A stretch of 64,000 nucleotides of DNA from Mycosarcoma maydis (lineage: Eukaryota > Basidiomycota > Ustilaginomycetes > Ustilaginales), in NCBI RefSeq assembly GCF_000328475.2, contig NC_026486.1, positions 186,001 through 250,000 on the forward strand. The letters run 5' to 3'. The notes below the pieces were generated by a model. The model did not search any database and had not been told where the DNA came from. It was given only the letters and a program-made list of their open reading frames with translations. A program made the translations under genes and the position numbers. Of this stretch, positions 1-9,560 are shown piece by piece (the first letter of the stretch is position 1; every line of letters begins with the position of its first letter).

Positions 1-120
1 TCCAATTTGGCACACGAATCAAGTTGAGAAAGGGATTAGAGTGTACAGCGAGCGACGAAAACGATGATAATGTTATAGAGTCTAGGCAATGCGATGGAGG
101 AACAGAGTGGGATGTACAAG

Positions 121-1476
121 TCAGAAAGTGGACTCCTTGCCGAAACGACAAAGGTAGGATTCCCAATGACCAAAGTAGTCGTTGGATTGCGAGGCGGAAG
201 AGGCTGGCTGACGAGGCGCGATGCGTAGCGGAGCGTGCGGTGCAAGTTGAGGTTTGCAGACGTAGTCAGAGTGTGGCGAGGGGGGCGAGTGGATGAGTTG
301 TCCATAGGCGTTTCGTGCTGGTGACTGTGGCGGGGTGGCGACCGCATGTTGGAGCTCGTGCTTGTGGCTGGCTTGGGCGCGAGTAAAGTCGATCACTGCC
401 GACAGCGTGGCCGAAGGAGAGAGGTGCGTGTGGCGCTGCACTTGCGTGTTGACCACATTGCGCGCCCAACGAGAAACACGACACGTCGACGAGCGTTGGC
501 TACGTTCAAGCGGTGCTTCTGGTGTCAAAGGCGAGTGGTCTTCGTCCGAAAAAGCCATCGCTTGCGAGTCTGTCGCAAACGCATGCATGGAACAACGCGA
601 GAGCGGCGCGGCTGCTTTGGGCAAAGTGCGCTGCTCTTCGTCCTGCGCCGACTTGCCAGCAAGTGCATAGGGCGAGGGGTTGCAGAGCGACAGCATGCGC
701 GCGCCTGTGTGGTCCAGCTGATGGTCGATGATGGGCCAGAAGCGCTGTTGTTCGGGTGTACGCTTGGCATGCAGCTCATCGTACGTTTCGACCATGTGCG
801 GTTTGAATGCCGCTGCACCGGAAAAGTGTGACCAGCCAATAGGGGCAGTGCGCGTGGCAGAGAGCAGACGAAGCTCTGGAAGCACCTCGGTTCTCGTCGA
901 GTTGTTGTGTTCAGCTGTGATCAGCGCAGGGGTACGAGCACAGCCGGAAGCGTCCTCGTTGGCATGTATCGACGAATCTGGTGTCAGCTGACGTTGACGG
1001 CGCTGGTGTTGGCGAGCCGCGCGCCACGGAGCAACCAAAGACGCATTGGACGCGATCGAGCTACGACGAGTGCTGAGCGAGCTCGGCAGGCCCCAACGGC
1101 GCTTTCGGCGAGCGTGAGCAACAGCCATTCGAACGCTTTTCTTGCGACGACGGGCCAAGATCATATCGGCTTCAGAGAGACGCCTCTTGCAAGCCAGGTT
1201 TGGTCTGACCATGCAGCCGACACGAGCAGCCAATGTGGGCGACGACGTGGTTTGGCGCTCAAATCGATCGACGTCGTTGCACCAAAAGCTAGTACTCGAT
1301 GCGGAAGCCTGTCTAGCGGAACCGACGCATGCTGAACGAGGACAGCTCGACTCGCTCGTGGGTGGCAAAGGGAGAGTGGAGCTCCGCCTGCGTTGTCCTG
1401 CTGAAAGCGACACAGGAAGCTGTGTGAGGGTAGCGCTAGACGAGGCGCTGGGTGATAGGTGGGCAAGTGTCTGCAT
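121..1476 (-). CDS. Orphan basic, Ser/Arg-rich protein (451 aa)
   Basis: I do not recognise this protein. The open frame continues upstream to about 1596 without an ATG; the first ATG (1474-1476) begins MQTLAHLSPS and is used as the start. The product is 451 aa, with runs of Ser, Ala and Arg and a strongly basic patch near residues 100-135 (RRRKKS, ARRKRRW) that could act as a nuclear localisation signal. A SPLTPEAP-like Ser/Thr-Pro segment lies in the C-terminal half, and the protein ends in a compact aromatic tail (HWESYLCRF). No enzyme motif, signal peptide or membrane segment is visible. A TATA-like run (tatatat, about 1740-1746) lies some 265 bases upstream on the minus strand. The frame is long and clear of overlapping alternatives, so it is probably real. 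It could be a lineage-specific regulator; that is inference. Confidence 0.5.
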   Translation of the reverse strand: MQTLAHLSPSASSSATLTQLPVSLSAGQRRRSSTLPLPPTSESSCPRSACVGSARQASASSTSFWCNDVDRFERQTTSSPTLAARVGCMVRPNLACKRRLSEADMILARRRKKSVRMAVAHARRKRRWGLPSSLSTRRSSIASNASLVAPWRAARQHQRRQRQLTPDSSIHANEDASGCARTPALITAEHNNSTRTEVLPELRLLSATRTAPIGWSHFSGAAAFKPHMVETYDELHAKRTPEQQRFWPIIDHQLDHTGARMLSLCNPSPYALAGKSAQDEEQRTLPKAAAPLSRCSMHAFATDSQAMAFSDEDHSPLTPEAPLERSQRSSTCRVSRWARNVVNTQVQRHTHLSPSATLSAVIDFTRAQASHKHELQHAVATPPQSPARNAYGQLIHSPPSPHSDYVCKPQLAPHAPLRIAPRQPASSASQSNDYFGHWESYLCRFGKESTF

Positions 1477-2840
1477 TGTGGTGTGTATAGGGTGATGGAC
1501 GGATGATGGATAGGGCTCAAGCACGAGCGCGAGCGCGAGCTCTAGCACTTGCACCTGCACCTGGCTGAGCAGGAGGATAAAGACGAGCAAGAGCAAGAGT
1601 GAATGCGGCTGTCAGAGGTGACCAGGTCGTATGGTAAAATCAAGCACTCGCCACGGGAGCCGCGCTGGAGAGGAGAACGCTGGTTGATCAACGATCAGAA
1701 ACAGACCCACGTAGTGACCGACTGAGCCGATGTAGCGTGTATATATCGAGAGCAGGTCGGTGGGGCTGATGATGATGGTGATGTAGGAAAGCGACCCGTC
1801 GGTTGAAGAAATGGGGGGTATTGAGGTTATTCAGCCTTCTATTTCGGCAGTCGACCGAGATGGCAGAGTTGACCCATATACCTCATGACACAAGAGAGCA
1901 GCCGTCAAGACAAGAAGCAGCTGCCACGCATCACCATGAAAACGAAAAAGAAACAAAGCAAAATGCTATTCAGGACGCACTCACTCCACAACGATCCTCA
2001 AGATCTGAAGGTGAGTCAACATGCAAGGCCAGGCACACCCACGGGCGAGGCTACGACGCCATGCAGTGCAACAGTGCAACCGGAGAAGGCAGGTGAAAAG
2101 CGGGACTTGGACAGAGTCTAAAACGTCAACGCGAGCAGAGATGGTCGATGACCAACCGAGACAATCGTGAATCGTGAGTCGGATGGCGATTCGTGATTGA
2201 GAGCAGAGCTGAGCAGAGCAGAGGGTAGGGGCGATGCGATGCGAATGGCGGCTCGATCTCGGAGGCCATCGCATGCAACAGCAGTGCATGAGGCATCGCG
2301 CGACTGGTGAGCCTTAATTTCTTTCGCGATCGGTGTCATCCGACTGAGACTCGATGGAACCAGACCAACTTTGCCGCCCGCCTCGCTTCACATCGCCTCG
2401 CCTCGCCTCGCCTCGCCGCAGCTGTAATTGTGGAAAATGAGAATTATCGTGTATCGGTCGGCTGCATTCGTGATTCACCACTGTATGATCTTTCTGTCGT
2501 CACTCACTCGTGAATACTTAGTGGCTGAATTGGTCCAAGTCATGAGCAAAAAGTCACGAGTGACGTGTAGCGGACCCGCCACGATCTCGCCCTCCTGCGA
2601 ATCAGCAGCTAGAGCAAGCTGTCAAATAGGCCCGATGCGCGGAGAAGCGATTCGATGGATTGCCGAGAGCCTTGCCGCTGCGTATCGACAGATGCACACC
2701 GTTGCATTCACGATTGTCATTCATCCGGCCAAGCATGCGTTGATGCTCAGCTTAAATTGCGAGTCTAAATCGTAAATGTATGCAAGGAAACGAGGATCGG
2801 TGCTGAGTTTTCCTGGATCGCGCCCTCATCGTGAAATAGT

Positions 2841-2864
2841 AATCGTGAATCATAATCGTGAATT
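2841..2864. repeat. Pair of aatcgtgaat repeat words
   Basis: The sequence reads aatcgtgaat, cat, aatcgtgaatt: two near-identical copies of the intergenic repeat word separated by three bases. It belongs to the dispersed TCACG/CGTGA family described in the findings. Confidence 0.6.
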
Positions 2865-3150
2865 ATCCAAATTACCAGCCAGCACAGTCACATGTTGCGT
2901 TTGGTGCTGTTGATGCTGTAGGAAACCCGTGGTTGGGTTTCTGAATATGTATACAGTATGTTTTTGGGTTTTGGTTTCGATCCAAGCTAAGATCGTCGTC
3001 CCCATCGTCATCCATCCCAAGCCAATCACAATCGTGAATCTCGCCTTATTGACCGTTGTCTCCCTTGTAGAGCGCTGTTTCGAGGGTTCTTCAGAGCGAA
3101 AACGCGAAAGGTGGTGGGCGGGTCTTGGGATGAGGTCAGGCTGGTTTCCT

Positions 3151-3230
3151 CGTGATTCACGTTTGGTGGGGCGAGAGGCGTTTGTCGTGAATCACGAATG
3201 CGAACATGATACGGGGCGATTCGTGATTCA
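3151..3230. repeat. Cluster of ATTCACG/ATTCGTG repeat words
   Basis: Three occurrences lie within 80 bases: cgtgattcacg (3151-3161), tcgtgaatcacgaatg (3185-3200) and gattcgtgattca (3218-3230). Each is a partial palindrome built from the same 7-base unit in opposite orientations. Confidence 0.6.
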
Positions 3231-4475
3231 TGGAGGACAATCGGTTGGAATCGCCTTTCTTTGTCCGAATCAATCATGCACCGATCGCTGGCTGCAGCTG
3301 GCATTAGTTGCCACCTAAGCCAGCAACGCTCAGGTGCCATTTTAGAGTGTGCCCGTCTTGTCTGATCAAGTATCAGCTGCACCTCTCGATCAGACTGTGC
3401 TGCTTCTAATGGTTTGTTGAGTCTGTTCATCAATCACATTCAAGTTTGCACTGGAATCACGAATCGTGAATTGTTCTAGACCTGAACCGTGATCCGTGAT
3501 TTCGGGAGGCTAACCGAATCGAAAATCTGCTCGTGCATCTAAGTTGGCTAGTTAAGTTAGCTCATCCCGAACATGCATCTCGCCCATCCACGGTTGATGG
3601 ATTTTCGTTGGGGTGCTCCACTCACCACTCACTCTCTCGCATCCACAACGTGAACACGGAGCCACAAACAACCTCGAATCGCAGAGGTAAGCCCGGAACG
3701 CGCAAAGCTGGTAACCCACTTGGGCATGCCACCCGGGCGTAGCCTACACGCGCTGCCCCAGAGAGCACAACTCGAGATACGCCCGCTCCTCGCTTGTGTC
3801 CAGAGGCTATGTTTTCGCTCTTTGTTGGTCGGTTCGCCAATTCACCAAGCGCAATTAGACGAGAATAGAGCGTTTTTGATAAACTCTTTCGCCATACGCG
3901 AGCAAGTCTTAAACATGCGCAGGGCTCACTGGCTTGCTGGCTTGCTAATAACACTCGCACCGGGAGGTGCAAGGGTAACAAGCAAGGTGCATGGTCTCTT
4001 GGATATGCAAGCGACCCATGCATAGATCTGAGTCCCACAGCATCGGGATTGATCATCCGAACTTTCCTGCTCGTCGATTGGTGGTTCTCTCTCTCACCCT
4101 CCACGCTCCACGTGCAGCTTCAACGAAAATCAGGCTTGAATCGTGCATAAAGCTACATCAAGGAGCTGCTGCTGCTGCTGCAAATTTAAGCCCCGCAGAT
4201 CATACGCCTCTCTCGTGCACACATTCCTGTACCAAACGCAAGTCCTAGCTCAGATGACATTTGAGTTGTATCTTGCGTATGATTTCTCTGTTCGGCTGAA
4301 CAGCATCGACTAGTCGCGTGAGACGAGACAAGGCCAAGCGGAACGCAAGCACCTTATACCTCGGTATAGTGTAAGGACAGCACAGCCGATCGACTTTTGT
4401 TCGCCATCCACCAGCGGAATCGCCGATCGCATCCTCGATGCATCGACGATGCTCGGCTCAAACTTGGTGTGAGAC

Positions 4476-5759
4476 CTAGAGCAAACCCTGCTTGGACAGG
4501 AACGACACTTCAGAAGCATCCAACCCTCGGATCATGGTGTTCCTCTGCTCTTCCACCTCTGCTTGATCCAAGCATGCTCTTGGCACCACCTCTGCACTAC
4601 GCATCTTGGGTCCTACAGCCAATCTCGAACGGACCACCTTGAGCTTCACAGCGCCGTCCAGCCTTACGTTTGCGACTTTTGAACGGATTCCCAGCGGATC
4701 GTTCTTCTTGCTCGCTCGCTGTAACGTGTCAGTTGAGTCAATTGCTTGTGTGGAATCGACGAGCAAAACGGGGACGTCGTCCAGTAGTCGGGCGTACAGT
4801 CGTCGTTGCGCGCGTGGTCGGGTAAAGTCGGTCGGGTGAGACGCCCATCCGTGTGTTCTCAATGCACGGCTGCGGTGTGCGCAAGATGCGAAGCGTGACC
4901 GATAGCTCTCCATCTTGAGTCTTGCGCTGCGTAGACAAGGTTGCTCCACTTGTCCTCGATTGCTCAAATTTTGGGCTCCACCTTGGCACGGCGGTCGAGC
5001 CTTGGACTCCAAATGTTCAAACAAGCTCTCCTTAATCCTGCCTTTCCCGGCACCACCTCCAACGTCGACCTCGACCACATCCACCGGAACTGACACTTTT
5101 TTCAGATACGCCTTTGCAAACCTGCGCTTGGCATTTTCGACCCTTCTCTTACTCGTAGCCTTTCCAAAATACTTGACTAGCGCATCGTCCAATGCAGGCA
5201 GAAACGGCGGTGGAGGTCGGTCCGTCAGATGCTTGATGCTCTTGACTGTTGCCCCGTTCATGCTCGGTGTGCTCATGAGAAGTGTCTGTAGCACCCTTGA
5301 GAATCCTGTCCCTGGACCCGAGTGACGTTTCGAATGTTGTCCACCATGCTTTGAGGATGAGTTGACAGATAAGTTCGAGGTGGTCAAGTCCGTGAGAATG
5401 TCACGACGCAGCTTTCCGGTGCGTGCATAGGCGACGGACAGAGCACGCGAAACGCTATGCATCCAACCAAAGTTGGCATCTGCCAAGTGACGACGATGCG
5501 TCTGCGCGCGGCGTATGCGTTTTGCGTCTGTCGAAGGTGGCCATTCCGAGCGTGATGCGAGCACGCCCGTGGGAGAGGACAGAAGTGGCTCGAGGTTTTT
5601 ACGAGCCAAGAATCGATGTGACGACAAGATGACGGGATCGTCCAGCGTTGAAGCAAGCAATCGCGCTTGCTGCAGGATAGTGCGATAGAGATGTTTGACT
5701 CCTTCGACCGAGCGCGAGGAGAGGAGCGTCGTGGATGCGCTGGATGTCGACGCCAACAT
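4476..5759 (-). CDS. LYR-motif mitochondrial protein, extended form (427 aa)
   Basis: The product begins MLASTSSASTTLLSSRS, a Ser/Thr-rich stretch without acidic residues that looks like a mitochondrial presequence. A LYR signature follows directly (VKHLYRTILQQARLL, LYR at residues 24-26), the hallmark of the Complex1_LYR family that helps assemble respiratory complexes and Fe-S enzymes through the acyl-carrier protein. Canonical members are about 80-150 aa, so the remaining roughly 300 residues are an extension. It contains a second basic helical region (SVAYARTGKLRRDI) and a C-terminal RRLYARLLDDVPVLL segment, which resembles the fungal Cup1/LYRM2-like subgroup. The frame stays open upstream to 5843, but only through a GTG; the first ATG is at 5759. 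The gene is divergent from PKR1, with under 300 bp between start codons. The LYR assignment is fairly firm; the specific client is unknown. Confidence 0.7.
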   Translation of the reverse strand: MLASTSSASTTLLSSRSVEGVKHLYRTILQQARLLASTLDDPVILSSHRFLARKNLEPLLSSPTGVLASRSEWPPSTDAKRIRRAQTHRRHLADANFGWMHSVSRALSVAYARTGKLRRDILTDLTTSNLSVNSSSKHGGQHSKRHSGPGTGFSRVLQTLLMSTPSMNGATVKSIKHLTDRPPPPFLPALDDALVKYFGKATSKRRVENAKRRFAKAYLKKVSVPVDVVEVDVGGGAGKGRIKESLFEHLESKARPPCQGGAQNLSNRGQVEQPCLRSARLKMESYRSRFASCAHRSRALRTHGWASHPTDFTRPRAQRRLYARLLDDVPVLLVDSTQAIDSTDTLQRASKKNDPLGIRSKVANVRLDGAVKLKVVRSRLAVGPKMRSAEVVPRACLDQAEVEEQRNTMIRGLDASEVSFLSKQGLL

Positions 5760-6057
5760 TCTGCCTGAAACAGATGATGCGGTAGCAACAAGTCGAGAAG
5801 CAACATGGAAACACGAAACACATCTCAACAGCTCACCGCTCACCGCTCACGCTGACACGCAATTCACGACTCACAACTCACGACTGTTGCGTGTGTTGGA
5901 AATATTAACTCAATCACGAATTGGACCCTGAATTTTGGTGGATCCGAAATCCGAACGCTCTGATCGAGAAGACGCAACACCAACGCGCGACCCGCACCTG
6001 TGTCGATTTTTCCGCTCCTCACCAACGCTGCAAAGCGATCTTTGCTCTCAACTCAAG
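5760..6057. promoter_or_regulatory. Shared divergent promoter region, LYR gene / PKR1
   Basis: The 298 bp between the start codons of two divergently transcribed genes must hold both promoters and 5' leaders. It contains actcacgactgttg and caatcacgaattgg, members of the intergenic TCACG word family, near 5875-5925. No clear TATA box is seen. The bidirectional arrangement is inferred from gene orientation only. Confidence 0.5.
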
Positions 6058-6486
6058 ATGTCGACCTCAACAAGCGCAACTTCATCTACATCACACTCAT
6101 CCCAGAACGACCATGGCGCACCGTCCTTCTGGGAAGCGCTGTTCCACTCGGTGTTCACTCCAGAATACAACACTGTTCCACAACGAATCATGAATTTCTC
6201 CTTCTACGGACTCTTTCTCGTCCTCTCCATCCTCGTTTTCCTTACCAATTACAATCCGCACGTGATCGCGCTATTCACTCTGGCTGTCGGACTATGGATG
6301 AGTGTCAACTGGTGAGTCTTGTCAATCGCAAACCCAACCACGACTATCTAGGCCACAAACTTAAACTTAGCCAGCTTTGGTTCGTATGATTCGCACAGGT
6401 TCATGAAGGAGCTCGCCAAGCTGCCAGCTAGTAGCAAGCAGGTGCAGCAGATGCCAGAATCAGAGCACATGAACAAAAATTTGTAG
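6058..6486 (+). CDS. PKR1: PKR1-like ER membrane protein, V-ATPase assembly (two exons)
   Basis: Exon 1 is 6058-6311 and exon 2 is 6399-6486, separated by an 87-nt intron that starts GTGAGT and ends CACAG. Joining them gives a 113-aa protein and restores the codon run N-W-F-M-K-E-L across the junction. The body matches the Pkr1 family: a short N-terminal Ser/Thr-rich stretch, then FWEALFHSVFTP, two membrane segments (about residues 45-63 and 69-87), and the family's SVNWF(M/I)KEL ending. In yeast Pkr1 is a small ER membrane protein needed for efficient assembly of the V-ATPase membrane sector; family length is about 100-125 aa. The ATG at 6058 is the first in frame that makes sense; upstream codons lack family similarity. 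The short C-terminal tail (KQVQQMPESEH) has no recognised motif. Confidence 0.82.
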
Positions 6487-6679
6487 CCCAGCCAGCGCAT
6501 TTACCGCTCCTGGACTTCGACACCTCATCTTGCACGCCCACGCAATCCAAGATACCCTGTTCAATTAGCATCACTCAGTTTGTGCAACACCGCCTTCGCG
6601 CACACCCTTGGTTTGTTCGGCTGTACATGGCGTGCGATTGGCCCGTCTACATTACCATCTAGCATAAAAACATACAGCC

Positions 6680-8920
6680 TCATTTCGGAGGTAACTCCCT
6701 CCGAGGCGTCGCGGTGGACGACGTCCTATTCAACCTGTCGACCTTTGGCGGGCCCACACCGGACGCCTTATCCTTGAGCAAAGACTGGAAGAAGCTGTGA
6801 AGCACCTCGGACTGTTTTGGTGCTCCCGGTGACGTGGTACCTGAATTGACGGCAGGACTTGTCGGGCGGCTACTTTTGTCTGCACTGCCACCCGTCATGG
6901 CTGCCACCGCTGCTGCGGCTGCTGCCGAAGTCGACTCTCTCCTCGACGTCGAGCTGGACAAGGACGTTTCCAGTCGTGGACGCAACGTGCTCGGTGCAGC
7001 TTCGGTCTGCGCCAACCCGGCCGCGTCCACCTTGGCTTCGCGCGACATGAGCTTTTCTACCGAAGGCAGCCCAGCACTCGATCCCGTCATCGGACCTACG
7101 ACACCTCGCTTGCTGAACCTGGACGTCGAATCAGGGTCCTTTTGCAAGCTCGCATGGTGCTGCCCGAGAAACGTCTGTTCGTCCGGAATGCGCACCTTGT
7201 TAGCTGCGTCCTTGCCCACAGGTGCCGCCTCCCAATCCGAAACAATGTCCTCGTACAGTTTCATTGCCGACTGCACCTCGTCTCCTCCGCCAGCAACATC
7301 CAACGGCGCGTCACCCTTTCGTTCTGCTTGAAGCTCCTTTTCCAATCCATCTTCCACCTGTTTCGTCTTTTCAAGACGACGTATTCGACGAAGCTTTTCA
7401 ACCTCGCAGTCCTTGTCCCAGCCTTTGGCAATGCTGCGGCAATCAAACGGTTCACGAAGCGCCTTGATTTTGCCCCAGCTATCCCAACCTGCAGGCACCA
7501 GCAGCGTGTCGCGATCCGTGGTCGAGGCACGGTAACCAAAGCCAAACACGGCCACTCCTCCTGCCGCCGCGCTGGTTTGTGCTGATGGCGCAGTGGAGTT
7601 ACCACTGTCGGTTTGCTGCTGTGAGCCGATGCTGGATGGCGTGAAAAGACGATGCAAGAGATACGATCGCAGGATGTCGATTGATTGAGCACGCACAGAT
7701 GAAGTGTAGAATAGTGCGGCACCGTACTTCATGCAGATGGTTCGAAGCACCTGTTGAATGTAGTCGAACTGCTCTTCCTTGAAATCTTTGTCGCGTTCGA
7801 GGCGCGCGATGGCATCAGCCTTTGTACATACCACCACGATAGGGATGCCAAGGTTATCAGTAAGCGTTCCCTCGCTCAGCGGATTTGCATCCGCGCCATC
7901 GAGCAGCGCGCTGACGCTGGTGAGCGGAGCGGGAAAAGCATCCGCGCTGCTCGGAGTGGACGCCTCATGCGTTGCAGTTGCAGCACCTTTCGCCTGATCG
8001 ACGCCGAGTGCGGTACTCGACTGCGTTGCCTTTTGCATCGGCTCGGCGTATGTTCTGATATATGCCTCGAGCTGTTCTTTCATCTCGTCTAGAGCCACAC
8101 GAGTAGTGCTCCATTTTACGTCGCGCTGCTGCTGTGCTGATAGCGCACCATCAGCGGCAGCATCTACTAGCTCGCTAAGGATGCTGAGCCAGCTACGAAG
8201 ATGCTCTAAAAACGTCCATGGCTGCTCCCAGTCGAGCAAGATCACAACGATCGACTCTTTCAGCGAGTCAATAGATGGTTTAGTAGAAAAGGTGCGATCC
8301 GAGTCGACTGGAGCGGCAGCGGAAGTGGACAGAGTTTCCGAGGCGAGAGATGCCATGATGACAGAGTTGTCACGTTCGCTGTACGAGGAGTTTGGTTCAG
8401 GAAACGCAAACGGAAGCAGAGACGTGTAGGCAGGCTCGGAGGAATGAAGGGTGTATGCGCCAACGCGGGCAACGATCTCGTCCCGGTCCTTCTCATCGCC
8501 AACGTCAAAGTAGACATACGAGAGGCCGAGGTCATCAGGCATTGATGCGAGCTTTGAGGTAGCCGGTGGTGCTGGCGCGGATGCCGGTTTGTCGTCAAGG
8601 CGCGTGTTGGTAGCGAACGGAGGAAAAGCAGATTTGCCGCTGACAAGACCGAGGGGTGATGTAGAAGCGAGAGCCGAGAGAAGCGACGTCTTGCCGGATT
8701 TTGGCTCGCCGAGAAGAACAATATTCTTTGTCGAGATTGCTTTGGAGCTCTTGACGCTATTGAGAATGCTCGACCAGAGATCTTGGTGTTGCTCTTGTTG
8801 GTGCTGCGGTGCATCCAGCTTTGCATTTGCTGATGGCTTTAGCGATGGGTCAGTCGAGTAGTCAAGTACGAAAGACGAGGCTCCGGCTTGCGGCCGGGTG
8901 GGAGGATCAAGAACATTCAT
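6680..8920 (-). CDS. Cytoplasmic dynein light intermediate chain (746 aa)
   Basis: This subunit binds the dynein heavy chain through a Ras-like domain and cargo adaptors through its C-terminus. Visible features are LWSSIL followed by a P-loop (GEPKSGKTS, residues 71-79), then GLSYVYFDVGDEKDRDE, which fits the family's switch/beta-strand region, and a VVVCTKADAI segment resembling the GTPase base-recognition motif. The second half is low-complexity, rich in Ser, Ala and Thr. Near the C-terminus, LHSFFQSLLKDK (about residues 707-718) closely resembles the short amphipathic effector helix with which animal light intermediate chains bind hook- and BICD-type adaptors. The first ATG is at 8920; the frame upstream to 9004 has no ATG. 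Animal homologues are about 490-525 aa, so this one is long because of insertions. It is divergent from the inhibitor-2 gene. Confidence 0.85.
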   Translation of the reverse strand: MNVLDPPTRPQAGASSFVLDYSTDPSLKPSANAKLDAPQHQQEQHQDLWSSILNSVKSSKAISTKNIVLLGEPKSGKTSLLSALASTSPLGLVSGKSAFPPFATNTRLDDKPASAPAPPATSKLASMPDDLGLSYVYFDVGDEKDRDEIVARVGAYTLHSSEPAYTSLLPFAFPEPNSSYSERDNSVIMASLASETLSTSAAAPVDSDRTFSTKPSIDSLKESIVVILLDWEQPWTFLEHLRSWLSILSELVDAAADGALSAQQQRDVKWSTTRVALDEMKEQLEAYIRTYAEPMQKATQSSTALGVDQAKGAATATHEASTPSSADAFPAPLTSVSALLDGADANPLSEGTLTDNLGIPIVVVCTKADAIARLERDKDFKEEQFDYIQQVLRTICMKYGAALFYTSSVRAQSIDILRSYLLHRLFTPSSIGSQQQTDSGNSTAPSAQTSAAAGGVAVFGFGYRASTTDRDTLLVPAGWDSWGKIKALREPFDCRSIAKGWDKDCEVEKLRRIRRLEKTKQVEDGLEKELQAERKGDAPLDVAGGGDEVQSAMKLYEDIVSDWEAAPVGKDAANKVRIPDEQTFLGQHHASLQKDPDSTSRFSKRGVVGPMTGSSAGLPSVEKLMSREAKVDAAGLAQTEAAPSTLRPRLETSLSSSTSRRESTSAAAAAAVAAMTGGSADKSSRPTSPAVNSGTTSPGAPKQSEVLHSFFQSLLKDKASGVGPPKVDRLNRTSSTATPRRELPPK

Positions 8921-9560
8921 GACGAGCGAGTGATGCTGGTTGGAAAGTACGAGATGGTGAAGGTGTAGGAGATGGAGATACGGACCATTAATCACGAATG
9001 TCAACTGAGAAGAGTAACACTTTCAAACACGTAAAGCGTGAGTCGTGAGTTGCGTGTCGCACCTGTGATTTTCAAAGTAACACGTCCTCATCGGGGTGCC
9101 GATTCACTCAGATTCAAAGCTAGGTCATTATTCTATGGCTTGTTGCCCGATTCACGATATTGTGATTTGATTCATGATATTATTATAATAATATATTAAT
9201 TCACGAAATTGTGAGGTGAGTTAACTTAGTTGTTGGTTGCAATTCGTGACTGTGAATCACGAATGTGCTGAGTCGCCCTCGCTCGCCACGGGCCAGCCAG
9301 CCAAGTGAGCTCTCCGTAACCTCCACTCGTGACTGTGATCCGTGTTGCACTAACTTGAGTCGTGAGTGCTGCACTAAGTTAAGTGAGGCTGGCGGCTCGT
9401 TGGCGCGCTCAGCGCCTGTCTCTCCCTCGCTCCATCTCTATCGTGATACCATCATCAGGCTTGTCAAATTCTCACCTCTCAACGCATCAAGCCGACTCAT
9501 TCGCGCCTACAAGTCGTGCTCACAATTGCTAGTCAGCCTTGTATGAACTCCACATCGATC
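8921..9560. promoter_or_regulatory. Divergent intergenic region, DLIC / inhibitor-2, with AT-rich palindrome
   Basis: This 640-bp region must carry promoters in both directions. It contains several members of the TCACG/CGTGA family (for example ttcacgatattgtg at 9151-9164 and gtgaatcacgaatgtg near 9251-9266), TTAACTTA-type words (gttaacttag near 9221, taagttaagtg near 9375), and an 18-bp perfect AT palindrome at 9177-9194. No gene is seen. Confidence 0.55.
9177..9194. repeat. 18-bp perfect AT palindrome
   Basis: The bases atattattataataatat read identically on both strands. It sits inside a 66-bp AT-rich island (about 9149-9214) flanked by ttcacgatattgtga and ttcacgaaattgtga, so the palindrome is itself bracketed by two related copies of the intergenic word. 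Confidence 0.75.

Larger units (their letters stand above)
1477..4475. other. 3.0-kb intergenic region with dispersed TCACG-type repeats
   Basis: No convincing gene is visible; open frames are short, lack family resemblance and have poor codon character. The region holds many copies of the ATTCACG/ATTCGTG repeat words (around 2162-2199, 2841-2864, 3023-3036, 3151-3230 and 3454-3500), a cgcctcgcctcgcctcg pentamer run near 2395-2415, and a short CTG trinucleotide run at about 4164-4181. It separates the orphan gene on the left from the 3' end of the LYR-motif gene on the right. Confidence 0.6.

Noticed and set aside
3622..4104. 160-codon minus-strand frame in the left intergenic region
   Set aside because: Composition is not gene-like and no motif is recognised.
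9516..9560. Longer N-terminus for inhibitor-2 (start at 9516 or 9543)
   Set aside because: 9516 is a GTG; 9543 is an ATG with a poor context (T at -3). 9561 has A at -3 and precedes the conserved region.
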